Source: Streptomyces spinosisporus | GTDB taxonomy: Bacteria; Actinomycetota; Actinomycetes; Streptomycetales; Streptomycetaceae | NCBI RefSeq assembly: GCF_022698145.1 | Contig: NZ_JALDAX010000023.1 | Coordinates: 1-64,000, forward strand | DNA: 64,000 nucleotides | Direction: 5' to 3' | Part shown: positions 54,369 through 63,048 of the stretch, piece by piece | Position numbering within the stretch: position 1 is the stretch's first letter | Layout of the letters: every line of letters starts with the position of its first letter | Notes under the pieces: generated by a model | Databases searched by the model: none | Told to the model about the DNA's origin: nothing | Seen by the model: only the letters and a program-made list of their open reading frames with translations | Translations under genes and position numbers: made by a program

Positions 54369-55447
54369 AGGGCGTCCTCGACTTCTCGCACCAGTCCCGG
54401 CCGGTCCGGGTCGTCTTCCGCTCCGGCGCCGCCACGAACGCGACCCCCGGCGAGGCCGCCGCCCTCGGACTGCGCCGGCTGCTGGTGGTCTGCGGCAGCC
54501 GCGGTGCGGCCACCGCACGCGCGGTCGCCGACGCATTGGGCCCCGCCTGTGTGGGCCTGCACGACGGCGCCCGGATGCACGTCCCCGTCGAGGCGGCCGA
54601 CCGCGCCGTCGAGGCGGCCCGCGCGGCGGGCGCCGACGGCTGTGTGGCCGTCGGCGGCGGCTCCTCGATCGGCCTCGGCAAGGCGGTCGCCCTGCGCACC
54701 GGCCTGTCGCTGATGGCGGTGCCCTCCACCTACGCCGGCTCGGAGATGACCCCGGTCTGGGGCCTGACCGAGCACGGCGTCAAACGCACCGGCCGCGACC
54801 CCGTGGTCCTGCCGCGCAGCGTCGTCTACGACCCCGACCTCACCCTCTCCCTGCCGGTGCCGCTCTCCGTCACCAGCGGCATCAACGCGATCGCCCACGC
54901 CGTCGAGGCGCTGTACGCCCCCGACACCTCGCCGCTGATCGACCTGATCGCCGAGGAGGGCGTACGGGCCATGGCGGGCGCGCTGCCCGCGGTGGCCGCC
55001 GACCCGGAGTCCAAGGAGGCCCGCGGTCGCGCCCTGTACGGCGCCTGGCTGTGCGGCTCCTGCCTCGGCGCCACCACCATGGGCCTGCACCACAAGCTGT
55101 GCCACGTCCTGGGCGGCACCTTCAATCTGCCGCACGCCGAGACGCACACGGTGGTCCTGCCCTACACCCTCGCCTACAACGCGCTCGCGGCCCCGGACGC
55201 GTCCGCCGCCGTGGCCCGTGCCCTGGACGCGACGGACGCCCCACGCGCCCTCAAGGCCCTGGCCGAACGTCTCGGCGCCCCGCGCACACTGGCCGAACTG
55301 GGCCTGAAGGAAGCCGACTTGGCGGAGGCGGCCGCCCAGACCGCGGGTCAGGCGTACGCCAATCCACGGTCGGTCACGGCGGCGGACGCACTCGCGGTGC
55401 TCCGGGCGGCGTACGAGGGCGGCCCGCCGGAGTTCCCGGCGGCCTGA
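54365..55447 (+). CDS. Maleylacetate reductase
   Basis: The 360-residue iron-alcohol-dehydrogenase-family protein has the MAR phrases RVVFRSGAATNATPGEAAAL, CVAVGGGSSIGLGKAVAL, VPSTYAGSEMTPVWGLTEHG, NAIAHAVEALYAPDTSPL and GLHHKLCHVLGGTFNLPHAE, with conserved His metal ligands. It reduces maleylacetate to 3-oxoadipate with NAD(P)H. GTG at 54365 overlaps the dioxygenase stop (GTGA), so the two enzymes form a resorcinol/hydroxyquinol-type lower pathway. Confidence 0.93.
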   Translation: MKGVLDFSHQSRPVRVVFRSGAATNATPGEAAALGLRRLLVVCGSRGAATARAVADALGPACVGLHDGARMHVPVEAADRAVEAARAAGADGCVAVGGGSSIGLGKAVALRTGLSLMAVPSTYAGSEMTPVWGLTEHGVKRTGRDPVVLPRSVVYDPDLTLSLPVPLSVTSGINAIAHAVEALYAPDTSPLIDLIAEEGVRAMAGALPAVAADPESKEARGRALYGAWLCGSCLGATTMGLHHKLCHVLGGTFNLPHAETHTVVLPYTLAYNALAAPDASAAVARALDATDAPRALKALAERLGAPRTLAELGLKEADLAEAAAQTAGQAYANPRSVTAADALAVLRAAYEGGPPEFPAA

Positions 55448-55543
55448 GCCACTGGAATTCCCGGCGGCCTGCCCTCCGCCCACGCCATCCGTGAACCCTG
55501 AGTGCGTCGCGCCCATCAGTGTGCGTGCAATACGGCAGACAAA

Positions 55544-55577
55544 ATTGTTGACAATCTTGTTTGGCTAGATTTACGTT
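55544..55577 (+). promoter_or_regulatory. GntR operator overlapping a promoter
   Basis: ATTGTTGACAAT (55544-55555, arms ATTGT/ACAAT around TG) overlaps a -35 TTGACA (55548-55553). A -10-like TACGTT follows at 55572-55577 (18-base spacer). The same core ATTGTTGACAA recurs at 59939-59949 before the importer. A shared site is expected for the GntR/FCD protein encoded just downstream. Confidence 0.65.
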
Positions 55578-55606
55578 CGACACGCACTCACTCAGGGAGG
55601 GCAGCG

Positions 55607-56257
55607 ATGCCGAACCAAGCCCGTCCGAGCACCGGAGAGCAGGCCAAACAGCATGCGTTCACGCAGCTGCGGCAGGCGATCCTGCACGGCGAGATGGCAC
55701 CGGCGCAGCGGCTGGTGGAGAACGAACTCGCCGAGCAGTTCGGTGTGACACGGGCCAGCATCCGGGCGGCACTCATCGACCTGGAGGCCCAGGGCCTGGT
55801 CGAGCGGATCCGCAACCGCGGCTCGCGGGTGCGGGTGGTGACCGTCGAGGAGGCGGTCGCCATCACCGAGTGCCGCATGGTCCTCGAAGGGCTGTGCGCG
55901 GCCAAGGCGGCCACGCTGGCCAGTGACGAACAGCTCGCCGAGCTGACCGAACTGGGCACGGCGATGACCAAGGCCGTGGCCGACGGCGAGCCGGTGACCT
56001 ACTCCGAGCTCAACCAGGAGCTGCACGCCAAGGTCCGGGACCTGTCCGGGCAGCGTACGGCGGTGGATCTGCTGGAGCGGCTCAACGCCCAACTGGTGCG
56101 CCACCGCTTCCAGTTGGCGCTTCGGCCGGGCCGCCCGCAGCACTCCCTGAACGAGCATCTGGCGATGATCGAGGCGATCAGGGCCAGGGATCCGCAGGCG
56201 GCCGAGGCGGCCGTCCGCGCCCACCTCACCAGCGTGATCGAGGCGCTGCGCGACTGA
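55607..56257 (+). CDS. GntR/FCD-family regulator of aromatic catabolism
   Basis: The 216-residue regulator has a GntR winged helix (AFTQLRQAILHGEMAPAQRL, FGVTRASIRAALIDLEAQGL) and an FCD effector domain with metal-binding His residues (NQELHAKV, SLNEHLAMIEAI, AVRAHLTS). FCD proteins sense organic acids. It lies 62 bases upstream of the 4-oxalomesaconate genes, has an operator-like palindrome in its own promoter, and that palindrome is repeated before the importer, so it probably controls both units. Confidence 0.92.
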   Translation: MPNQARPSTGEQAKQHAFTQLRQAILHGEMAPAQRLVENELAEQFGVTRASIRAALIDLEAQGLVERIRNRGSRVRVVTVEEAVAITECRMVLEGLCAAKAATLASDEQLAELTELGTAMTKAVADGEPVTYSELNQELHAKVRDLSGQRTAVDLLERLNAQLVRHRFQLALRPGRPQHSLNEHLAMIEAIRARDPQAAEAAVRAHLTSVIEALRD

Positions 56258-56318
56258 CGCGACCGCGCCGGACGCGGGGGAGGCGGGCGCCCCACCCGTC
56301 CACCAAGGAGATTCGAGC

Positions 56319-57104
56319 ATGACCCAGGCCAACGCGCCCGCCTCCCCGCCACCCGACGGCGCCGGCGCGGGGAGAACACCCGCACGCTCCACCCTGGTCG
56401 TCACCGCGCACGCCGGGGACTTCGTGTGGCGGGCCGGCGGCGCCATCGCCCTGGCCGCCTCGCGCGGGGAGAAGGTCACCATCGCCTGTCTGACCTTCGG
56501 CGAGCGCGGCGAGTCCGCCAAGGCGTGGCGCGAGGGCTGGAAGCTCGACGAGATCAAGGCGATACGCAGGGACGAGGCCGAGCGTGCCGCGGCCACCCTC
56601 GGCGCCGAGGTCCGCTTCTTCGACGCCGGTGACTATCCCCTGGTGGAGAGCGCCGAGTTGACGGACCGGCTCGTGACCGCCTACCGCGAGACCCAGCCCG
56701 ACGTCGTGCTCACCCACCCGGCCGAGGACCCCTACAACGGCGACCACCCGGCCGCCCACCGCATGGCCCTGCAGGCCCGCATCCTCGCCCAGGCGATCGG
56801 CTACCCGGGCGAGGGCGACATCATCGGTGCCCCGCCGGTCTTCTACTTCGAGCCGCACCAGCCCGAGATGTGCGGCTTCACGCCCCAGGTGCTGCTCGAC
56901 ATCACCGAGGTCTGGGACACCAAGCGCAAGGCGATGGAGTGCCTCGCGGCCCAGCAGCACCTGTGGGACTACTACACGGACCTCGCCGTGCGCCGGGGCG
57001 TCCAGCTCAGGCGCAACGCCGGACCGAACCTCGGTCTGGCCCACAGGACCATGGCCGAGGCGTACATGCGTCCCTACCCCCAGATCGCGAAGGAGCTCGC
57101 ATGA
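56319..57104 (+). CDS. PIG-L-family hydrolase/hydratase, probable 4-oxalomesaconate hydratase
   Basis: The 261-residue protein has the PIG-L fold with the zinc motif as TAHAGDFVWRAGG and a later His pair (NGDHPAAHRMALQARI). The AHxxDFVWR form is that of GalB-type 4-oxalomesaconate hydratases, not sugar deacetylases. It would hydrate 4-oxalomesaconate to 4-carboxy-4-hydroxy-2-oxoadipate. ATG at 56319 follows AAGGAG; its stop overlaps the aldolase start (ATGA). Confidence 0.85.
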   Translation: MTQANAPASPPPDGAGAGRTPARSTLVVTAHAGDFVWRAGGAIALAASRGEKVTIACLTFGERGESAKAWREGWKLDEIKAIRRDEAERAAATLGAEVRFFDAGDYPLVESAELTDRLVTAYRETQPDVVLTHPAEDPYNGDHPAAHRMALQARILAQAIGYPGEGDIIGAPPVFYFEPHQPEMCGFTPQVLLDITEVWDTKRKAMECLAAQQHLWDYYTDLAVRRGVQLRRNAGPNLGLAHRTMAEAYMRPYPQIAKELA

Positions 57105-57805
57105 GCGGCGTCATCGTCACCAACCCCCCGAAGGCCGACGCCAAGGACGTCGAGGCGCTGGCCGGCTTCGGAGTGGCCACGGTCAGCGAGGCGATGGGGC
57201 GCACGGGCCTGCTGGGGCCCGGGATCCGGCCCATCCAGCAGGGCGTACGCGTCGCGGGCACCGCGGTGACCGTCCTGAGCTGGCCCGGCGACAACCTCAT
57301 GATCCACGCGGCCGTGGAGCAGTGCGGCGAGGGCGACTTCCTCGTCGTCACCACCACCTCCCCCTCCACCGACGGCATGTTCGGCGAGCTGTTCGCGACC
57401 GCGCTGCACCGGCGGGGAGTGCGGGGACTGATCATCAACGCCGGCATCCGGGACACCCAGGAGCTGCGCGAGATGGGCTTTGCCGCCTGGTCCCGGGCGG
57501 TCTCCGCCCAGGGCACCGTCAAGGCCACCGGCGGTTCCGTCAACGTCCCCGTCGCCGTGGACGGTCAGGTGATCCGCCCCGGCGACGTGATCCTCGCCGA
57601 CGACGACGGCGTGGTGGTCGTACCGCGCGAACGCGCACGGGAGGCGGCCGAGAGGTCGGAGGCCCGCGAGGCCAAGGAGGCCAAGTCCCGCGCCGCCTTC
57701 CTCGATGGCCAACTCGGGCTCGACCGCTACGGGTTGCGCGAGAAGCTGAAGGAACTCGGGGTCGAGTACAAGACGTTCGAGGAGTACGAGGGGGAGCGGC
57801 CGTGA
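57101..57805 (+). CDS. RraA-family aldolase, probable 4-carboxy-4-hydroxy-2-oxoadipate aldolase
   Basis: The 234-residue RraA-fold protein (ATVSEAMGRTGLLGPGIRPI, RRGVRGLIINAGIRDTQELR) carries the catalytic Arg-Asp pair of LigK/GalC-type aldolases. It would cleave 4-carboxy-4-hydroxy-2-oxoadipate to pyruvate and oxaloacetate. The C-terminal 50 residues are charged and helical. The gene starts within the stop of the hydratase and ends overlapping the tautomerase start (GTGA). Confidence 0.88.
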   Translation: MSGVIVTNPPKADAKDVEALAGFGVATVSEAMGRTGLLGPGIRPIQQGVRVAGTAVTVLSWPGDNLMIHAAVEQCGEGDFLVVTTTSPSTDGMFGELFATALHRRGVRGLIINAGIRDTQELREMGFAAWSRAVSAQGTVKATGGSVNVPVAVDGQVIRPGDVILADDDGVVVVPRERAREAAERSEAREAKEAKSRAAFLDGQLGLDRYGLREKLKELGVEYKTFEEYEGERP

Positions 57806-58914
57806 CCGAGGAACTGCCCTGTCTGCTGATGCGCGGCGGCACCTCCAAGGGTGCCTACTTCCTCGCCGACGACCTGCCGGCCGAACCCGCCCTGCGCGAC
57901 GCCCTGTTGCTGCGCGTGATGGGCAGCCCGGACGAGCGCCAGATCGACGGCCTGGGCGGTGCGCACCCGCTCACCAGCAAGGTGGCCGTGGTCTCGCCGT
58001 CGGCCGATCCGCAGGCCGACGTCGACTACCTCTTCCTCCAGGTCGTGGTCGACCGGCCCGAGGTGAGCGACCGTCAGAACTGCGGGAACCTCCTGGCCGG
58101 CATCGGGCCGTTCGCCGTCGAGCGCGGACTCGTCCCGGCAGGGCAGGAGCACACCTCCGTCCGTATCCGCATGGTCAACAGCGGTGACTACGCGACGGCG
58201 ACCTTCCCGACCCCGGGCGGCCGGGTCGACTACACGGGCGACGCCGAGATCTCCGGCGTGCCCGGGACGGCCGCCGCCGTGGTGATCGAGTTCCCGCCGA
58301 GCGTGAACCCGCTGCTGCCCACCGGCCGTGTCCGCGACGAGATCCAGGGCGTGCCCGTGACCTGCGTGGACAACGGCATGCCGACCGTGCTCATCGCGGC
58401 CTCGTCCCTGAAGGTCACCGGCTACGAGTCGCCCGAGGAACTGGAGAAGGACGGCGCGCTCGCCGACCGGCTGCGCGAGATCCGGCTGGAGGCCGGCCGG
58501 CTGATGGGCCTCGGCGACGTCTCCGGCACCACCGTGCCCAAGCTGACACTGCTCGCCCCGCCCCGGGACGGCGGCGCGGTCACCACCCGCACCTTCATCC
58601 CGATCCGCTGCCACACGTCGATCGGCGTGCTCGGCGCCGCCAGTGTGGCCGCCGGGCTGCGGATCGAGGGCAGCGTGGGCGCGGACCTCGCGCGCGTCGA
58701 CCCGGGCGAGGACCGCGTCCGTATCGAACACCCCACGGGATTCCTGGACATCGAGAGCAGCCTCACCGCCCCGCCCGGGGAACTGCCCACCGCCCGCCGC
58801 ACCGCCGTGGTGCGCACCGCCCGCAAGATCTTCGACGGCACCGTCTTCCCGCGGTCCGCCGACACGGCACCCCTCCCCACTAACGACCCGCAGGACCAAG
58901 GAGGTCAGCGATGA
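57802..58914 (+). CDS. PrpF-family isomerase, probable 4-oxalomesaconate tautomerase
   Basis: The 370-residue protein has the PrpF/GalD phrases CLLMRGGTSKGAYFLADDLP, GSPDERQIDGLGGAHPLTSK, DRQNCGNLLAGIGPFAVERG and CVDNGMPTVLIAA, including the Cys and the second Cys/His region used in proton transfer. It would isomerise keto- and enol- forms of 4-oxalomesaconate so that the hydratase can act. Coupled by four-base overlaps to the genes on both sides. Confidence 0.9.
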   Translation: MTEELPCLLMRGGTSKGAYFLADDLPAEPALRDALLLRVMGSPDERQIDGLGGAHPLTSKVAVVSPSADPQADVDYLFLQVVVDRPEVSDRQNCGNLLAGIGPFAVERGLVPAGQEHTSVRIRMVNSGDYATATFPTPGGRVDYTGDAEISGVPGTAAAVVIEFPPSVNPLLPTGRVRDEIQGVPVTCVDNGMPTVLIAASSLKVTGYESPEELEKDGALADRLREIRLEAGRLMGLGDVSGTTVPKLTLLAPPRDGGAVTTRTFIPIRCHTSIGVLGAASVAAGLRIEGSVGADLARVDPGEDRVRIEHPTGFLDIESSLTAPPGELPTARRTAVVRTARKIFDGTVFPRSADTAPLPTNDPQDQGGQR

Positions 58915-59861
58915 CACCGCCGCTCGGCGACATCGCCCACGTCGGCCATGCCCAGCTGTTCACCCCCGATCTGGACGCCAGCGTCGCCTTCTTCACCGAC
59001 TTCCTCGGCCTGACGGTCAACGGCGAGGACGGCGACACGGTCTACCTGCGGACCTTCGACGACTACGAGCACCACAGCCTGGTCCTCACCGCCCGCGAGC
59101 AGCCCGGCCTCGGCCGGCTCGCCCTGCGCAGCTCCAGCGAGGAGGCACTGCACCGCCGTGTCGAGGCCGTCGAGGCGGCGGGCGGCAGCGGCAAGTGGGT
59201 CGAGGACGAACCCGGCCTCGGCAGGCTGTACCTGACCACGGACCCCGACGGCCACGAGCACGCCCTGTACTGGGAGAGCGAGCACTACCAGGCTCCCGAG
59301 GAACTCAGGCCCGCGCTGAAGAACCAGCCGCAGGCCAAGCCCAACCGGGGCGTGGGCGTGCGCCGTCTGGACCACATCAACTTCCTCGCCGCGGACGTGC
59401 TCGCCAACGCCGAGTTCCAGCAACAGGTGCTGGGCGCCCGGCCGACCGAGCAGATCCGGCTCGACTCCGGGCGGATCGCGGCGCGTTGGCTGACGTACAC
59501 GAACAAGTCGTACGACGTCGTCTACACCGAGGACTGGACCGGCTCCGAGGGCCGGCTGCACCACATCGCCTTCGCCACCGACACCCGCGAGGACGTGCTG
59601 CGTGCCGCCGATCTCGCCATCGACAGCGGCGTGTTCATCGAGACGGGCCCGCACAAGCACGCCATCCAGCAGACGTTCTTCCTCTACGTCTACGAACCGG
59701 GCGGCAACCGCATCGAGCTGTGCAACCCGCTCACCCGGCTCGTCCTCGCGCCGGACTGGCCGCTGATCACCTGGACGGAGGAGGAGCGCAAGAAGGGGCA
59801 GGCCTGGGGCCTGAAGACCATCGAGTCCTTCCATACGCACGGGACGCCTCCGGTCGCGTAG
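58911..59861 (+). CDS. VOC-family extradiol (type I) ring-cleavage dioxygenase
   Basis: The 316-residue protein has two vicinal-oxygen-chelate modules. The catalytic C-terminal one supplies Fe(II) ligands H (RRLDHINFLA), H (GRLHHIAFATD) and E (GNRIELCNP), as in catechol 2,3-dioxygenase. The PrpF stop overlaps its start (ATGA). Its place beside hydratase, aldolase and tautomerase of the oxalomesaconate route suggests that it makes the ring-cleavage product for them; LigAB-type gallate dioxygenases that normally do so are not here. Confidence 0.88.
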   Translation: MTPPLGDIAHVGHAQLFTPDLDASVAFFTDFLGLTVNGEDGDTVYLRTFDDYEHHSLVLTAREQPGLGRLALRSSSEEALHRRVEAVEAAGGSGKWVEDEPGLGRLYLTTDPDGHEHALYWESEHYQAPEELRPALKNQPQAKPNRGVGVRRLDHINFLAADVLANAEFQQQVLGARPTEQIRLDSGRIAARWLTYTNKSYDVVYTEDWTGSEGRLHHIAFATDTREDVLRAADLAIDSGVFIETGPHKHAIQQTFFLYVYEPGGNRIELCNPLTRLVLAPDWPLITWTEEERKKGQAWGLKTIESFHTHGTPPVA

Positions 59862-59938
59862 CAGGTCGCTGGCGGGACCCGGCCCGGATCGCCCACAGAG
59901 CCACGGCTCGACCGTCAGCCGGCTTGATTGTCGATGAG

Positions 59939-59983
59939 ATTGTTGACAAAAACGTTGACTGTTGAGTCGTGGCTCCCTAGCGT
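59939..59983 (+). promoter_or_regulatory. Operator and promoter before the aromatic-acid importer
   Basis: ATTGTTGACAA at 59939-59949 repeats the core before the GntR gene (55544). It is followed by TTGACT (59955-59960), a 17-base spacer and TAGCGT (59978-59983), a reasonable housekeeping-type promoter. The operator lies just upstream of the -35. Confidence 0.6.
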
Positions 59984-60014
59984 CTAGCCACCCCGCACGA
60001 GAGGAAGAACAACG

Positions 60015-61337
60015 ATGTCCCGCCTCGCCCCATCCGCCCGCGGCAGCCGGTTGGCCCTTCTGGTCGTCGGACTGTGCTGGCTCGCCGTGCTCTTCGACGG
60101 CCTCGACATGTTCATCTACGGCTCGGTGCTGCCGCACCTGCTGGAGACGAAGACCTTCGGCATCACCGCCGACCAGGCGGGCGACCTGGGCAGCTACGCC
60201 ACCTTCGGCATGCTGGTCGGCGCCCTGACCGCGGGGACCGTCGCGGACCGGATCGGCCGCAAGAGGCTGATGATCGGCTGTGTGACGCTGTTCTCGCTGG
60301 CCTCCGGGATCTGCGCCCTCTCCGGCAGCGTCGCCGTCTTCGGCCTCGGCCGGACCCTGGCGGGCGTCGGCCTCGGGGGCCTGCTGCCCACCGCCATCAG
60401 CATGGTCTCCGACTACGCGCCGCGCGGCCGCGGCGCCCTCGTCATCGGCCTGCTGATGACCGCGCACCACGCGGGCGGCATCCTCTCGGCGTACGTGGCC
60501 AAGTGGCTGGTGGACCCGGTCGGCTGGCGCGCCGCCTTCTGGGTCTGCGTCGTCCCGCTCGCCTTCGCCCCGGTGCTGGTCAAGCTCCTGCCCGAGTCGC
60601 TGAGCTTCCTCGTCGCCAAGGGCCGCACCGACGAGGCGCACGCACTGGCCGCCCGCTACGACGTCGAACTGCCCGCCGCCGACGGCAAGAAGAGTGCCGC
60701 CGACCGCTGGGACGCGCTGCTCGCCCTCTTCCGCGGCCGCGAGTGGATCCAGACCCTGCTGTACTGGCTGGCCTCCTTCGGCGGCCTGCTCCTGGTCTAC
60801 GGCGTCGCCACCTGGCTGCCCACCCTGATGCGCACCGAGGGCTACGAACTCGCCAGCGCGCTGACCTTCGTCGTCGTCTTCAACCTCGGCGGCATCGTGG
60901 GCATGCTGGTCGCGGGCCGGGCCGCCGACACCTTCGGCGCCCCGCGCATCTCGGCGATCTGGTTCGCGCTCACCGCGGCCGGTGTCTACCTGCTCAGCGT
61001 CCACCTGCCGATGGGCGTCACCACCCTGGTCGTCTTCCTCACCGGCGTCTTCCTCAACAGCGCCCAGACGATGATCTACGCCACCGTCTCGATCCGCTCC
61101 ACCCCGGACAACCGCGCCACCGCCGTCGGCTGGACCTCCGGCATGGGCCGCTTCGGCGCCGTCTTCGGCCCGTGGCTCGGCGGCCAACTGCTCGCCGCGG
61201 GCCACGGCGACTGGGGCTTCACCGCCTTCGCACTCGCCGGCCTGTCGTCCATGGTCTTCATCGGCATCGCCGCCCTGCGCACCGCCCGTCCGGGCGCCCG
61301 CGCCGGCGTCGACCAGGAACTGGTCACCGCCCACTGA
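60015..61337 (+). CDS. MFS aromatic acid:H+ symporter
   Basis: The 440-residue transporter has 12 hydrophobic helices and the AAHS signatures LFDGLDMFIYGSVLPHLLET in helix 1, TADRIGRKRLM-like motif A after helix 2 (GTVADRIGRKRL), and a motif-A repeat in the second half. The early Asp in DGLD is essential in PcaK-type importers of benzoates such as 4-hydroxybenzoate, protocatechuate or gallate. It has its own promoter with the shared operator. Confidence 0.93.
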   Translation: MSRLAPSARGSRLALLVVGLCWLAVLFDGLDMFIYGSVLPHLLETKTFGITADQAGDLGSYATFGMLVGALTAGTVADRIGRKRLMIGCVTLFSLASGICALSGSVAVFGLGRTLAGVGLGGLLPTAISMVSDYAPRGRGALVIGLLMTAHHAGGILSAYVAKWLVDPVGWRAAFWVCVVPLAFAPVLVKLLPESLSFLVAKGRTDEAHALAARYDVELPAADGKKSAADRWDALLALFRGREWIQTLLYWLASFGGLLLVYGVATWLPTLMRTEGYELASALTFVVVFNLGGIVGMLVAGRAADTFGAPRISAIWFALTAAGVYLLSVHLPMGVTTLVVFLTGVFLNSAQTMIYATVSIRSTPDNRATAVGWTSGMGRFGAVFGPWLGGQLLAAGHGDWGFTAFALAGLSSMVFIGIAALRTARPGARAGVDQELVTAH

Positions 61338-61457
61338 CCTGCGCAAGGCGTACGGCTGGGGGAAATCCCCCAGACGAACACGGAGGTCAGCCGCGTTCCG
61401 GGGGCCGGGCCGCGCGCATAGCTTCGGTGGCATGAGCACAGCCACCAAGGAGCACCG

Positions 61458-62201
61458 ATGATCGAAGCGCGCGGTCTCAGCAAACGGTACGGCCCGACCC
61501 TCGCCGTGGACGGCCTCGGCTTCGACGTCCGGCCGGGCGCCGTCACCGGCTTCCTCGGCCCCAACGGGTCCGGGAAATCCACCACCATGCGCCTGATCAT
61601 GGGCCTGGACCGCCCCGACGCGGGCACCGTCCGCATCGACGGCCGGGCCTACCACCAGCTGCGCCGACCCCTGTGCGAGGTCGGCGCACTGCTGGAGGCC
61701 CGCACCTACCACCCGGGCCGCAGCGCCGAGAAGCACCTGGCGGCACTCGCCGCCGCCAACGGCATCGCCCGCTCCCGGGTGGCCGCCGTCCTGGACACCG
61801 TCGGCCTGACCGACGTGGCCCGCAAGCGGGCCGGCGGCTTCTCGCTCGGCATGGCCCAACGGCTCGGCATCGCCGCCGCGTTGCTCGGCGACCCGGCCGT
61901 GCTGCTCTTCGACGAGCCGGTCAACGGGCTCGACCCGCAGGGCGTGCGCTGGATCCGCGAACTGATGAAGTCCCTGGCGGCCGAGGGGCGCACCGTCCTG
62001 CTCTCCAGCCACCTCATCAGCGAAATGGCCCTGACCGCCGACCACTTGATCGTGATCGGGCAGGGGCGGCTGCTCGCCGACACCAGCGTCGCCGAACTGA
62101 CCGCGGGCGGGCGGACGTTGGAGGAGGCCTTCTTCGCGATCACCGGGAGCAGTGCCGAGTACCGGGGCGTCGCCCCCGCCGAGCACAGGAGGCAGCCGTG
62201 A
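61458..62201 (+). CDS. ABC-2 transporter ATP-binding protein
   Basis: The 247-residue ATPase has Walker A GPNGSGKST, a DrrA-like signature FSLGMAQRLGIAAALLG, Walker B VLLFDEPVNGLDPQG and a switch His in LLSSHLISEM. It energises the permease encoded next, whose GTG overlaps its stop (GTGA). Export of a drug or peptide, or peptide sensing with the histidine kinase downstream, is likely. ATG at 61458 follows AAGGAGC. Confidence 0.92.
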   Translation: MIEARGLSKRYGPTLAVDGLGFDVRPGAVTGFLGPNGSGKSTTMRLIMGLDRPDAGTVRIDGRAYHQLRRPLCEVGALLEARTYHPGRSAEKHLAALAAANGIARSRVAAVLDTVGLTDVARKRAGGFSLGMAQRLGIAAALLGDPAVLLFDEPVNGLDPQGVRWIRELMKSLAAEGRTVLLSSHLISEMALTADHLIVIGQGRLLADTSVAELTAGGRTLEEAFFAITGSSAEYRGVAPAEHRRQP

Positions 62202-62995
62202 GCGCCGTACGGACGGGACTTCCCGTGGGCCACCACCGCTTCACGTTCACGCATGCCGCACGCATGGAGTGGATCAAACTGAGCAGCCTGCGCTCGACGC
62301 TGTGGGCGCTGCTCGCCACCGTGGCTGGGATGATCGCCATCGGGGTGGTCACGATGGCCAACACCAAGGCGCCGGGCGCGGACCACGTGGACACCTTCGA
62401 CCCGGTCAACAACGTGCTGGCCGGGATCGCCCTCGGCCAGATGATCGTCGGCGTGCTGGGCGTGCTCGTGATGACGGGCGAGTACGCGTCCGGCGCGATC
62501 AGATCCACCCTCGCCGCGGTCCCCGACCGGCCGGTCCTGCTCGCCGCCAAGGCCGGTGTCCTCGGCCTGCTCACGCTGATGGTCGGCGAGATCGTCACCT
62601 TCGCCACCTTCCTGGCCGGGCGGCTCGCACTGACCGACGCGGTGCCCCGGCCGGGGATCGGCGATCCCGGGGTGCTGCGGGCACTCGTCCTGTCGGGCGC
62701 CTACCTCGCGATGGTCGGCCTGCTCGGCCTCGCGCTGGGCACGGTGGTGCGGCACACCGCCCTGGCCGTCGGACTGCTGGTCGGGGTGCTGTACGTCGTC
62801 CCCGCGGTGTTCTCCGGACTGACCGGGATGACCGTCGCGAAGTTCTTCCCGACCATGATCGCGGCGAACTCCCTGGCCGTGAGCAAGTCAGTCGCGGGAT
62901 GTCTGTCGCCGTGGGCGGGGTTCGCGGTGCTGTGTCTCTACGTGGCGGTCGCGCTCGGGGTGGGCGGACGGCTGCTGGTACGCCGTGACGCGTAG
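62198..62995 (+). CDS. ABC-2 transporter permease
   Basis: The 265-residue membrane protein has about six hydrophobic helices (for example TLWALLATVAGMIAIGVVTM, LGQMIVGVLGVLVMTGEYAS). The GEYASGAIRSTLAAVPDR segment is typical of ABC-2-type permeases. The partner is the preceding ATPase. The GTG start overlaps its stop. The coupled pair followed by a two-component kinase suggests a resistance-type export/sensing unit. Confidence 0.9.
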   Translation: MSAVRTGLPVGHHRFTFTHAARMEWIKLSSLRSTLWALLATVAGMIAIGVVTMANTKAPGADHVDTFDPVNNVLAGIALGQMIVGVLGVLVMTGEYASGAIRSTLAAVPDRPVLLAAKAGVLGLLTLMVGEIVTFATFLAGRLALTDAVPRPGIGDPGVLRALVLSGAYLAMVGLLGLALGTVVRHTALAVGLLVGVLYVVPAVFSGLTGMTVAKFFPTMIAANSLAVSKSVAGCLSPWAGFAVLCLYVAVALGVGGRLLVRRDA

Positions 62996-63048
62996 CCACG
63001 TCCTGCCTGACCGGCGCGGACGACGAGCGGGAACGGGACACTGGGACC

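Noticed and set aside
58905-62186. 1093-residue antisense frame opposite the aromatic and ABC genes
   Set aside because: Third-position bias belongs to the plus strand; the translation is repetitive D/G/V/Q-rich and crosses several real genes.
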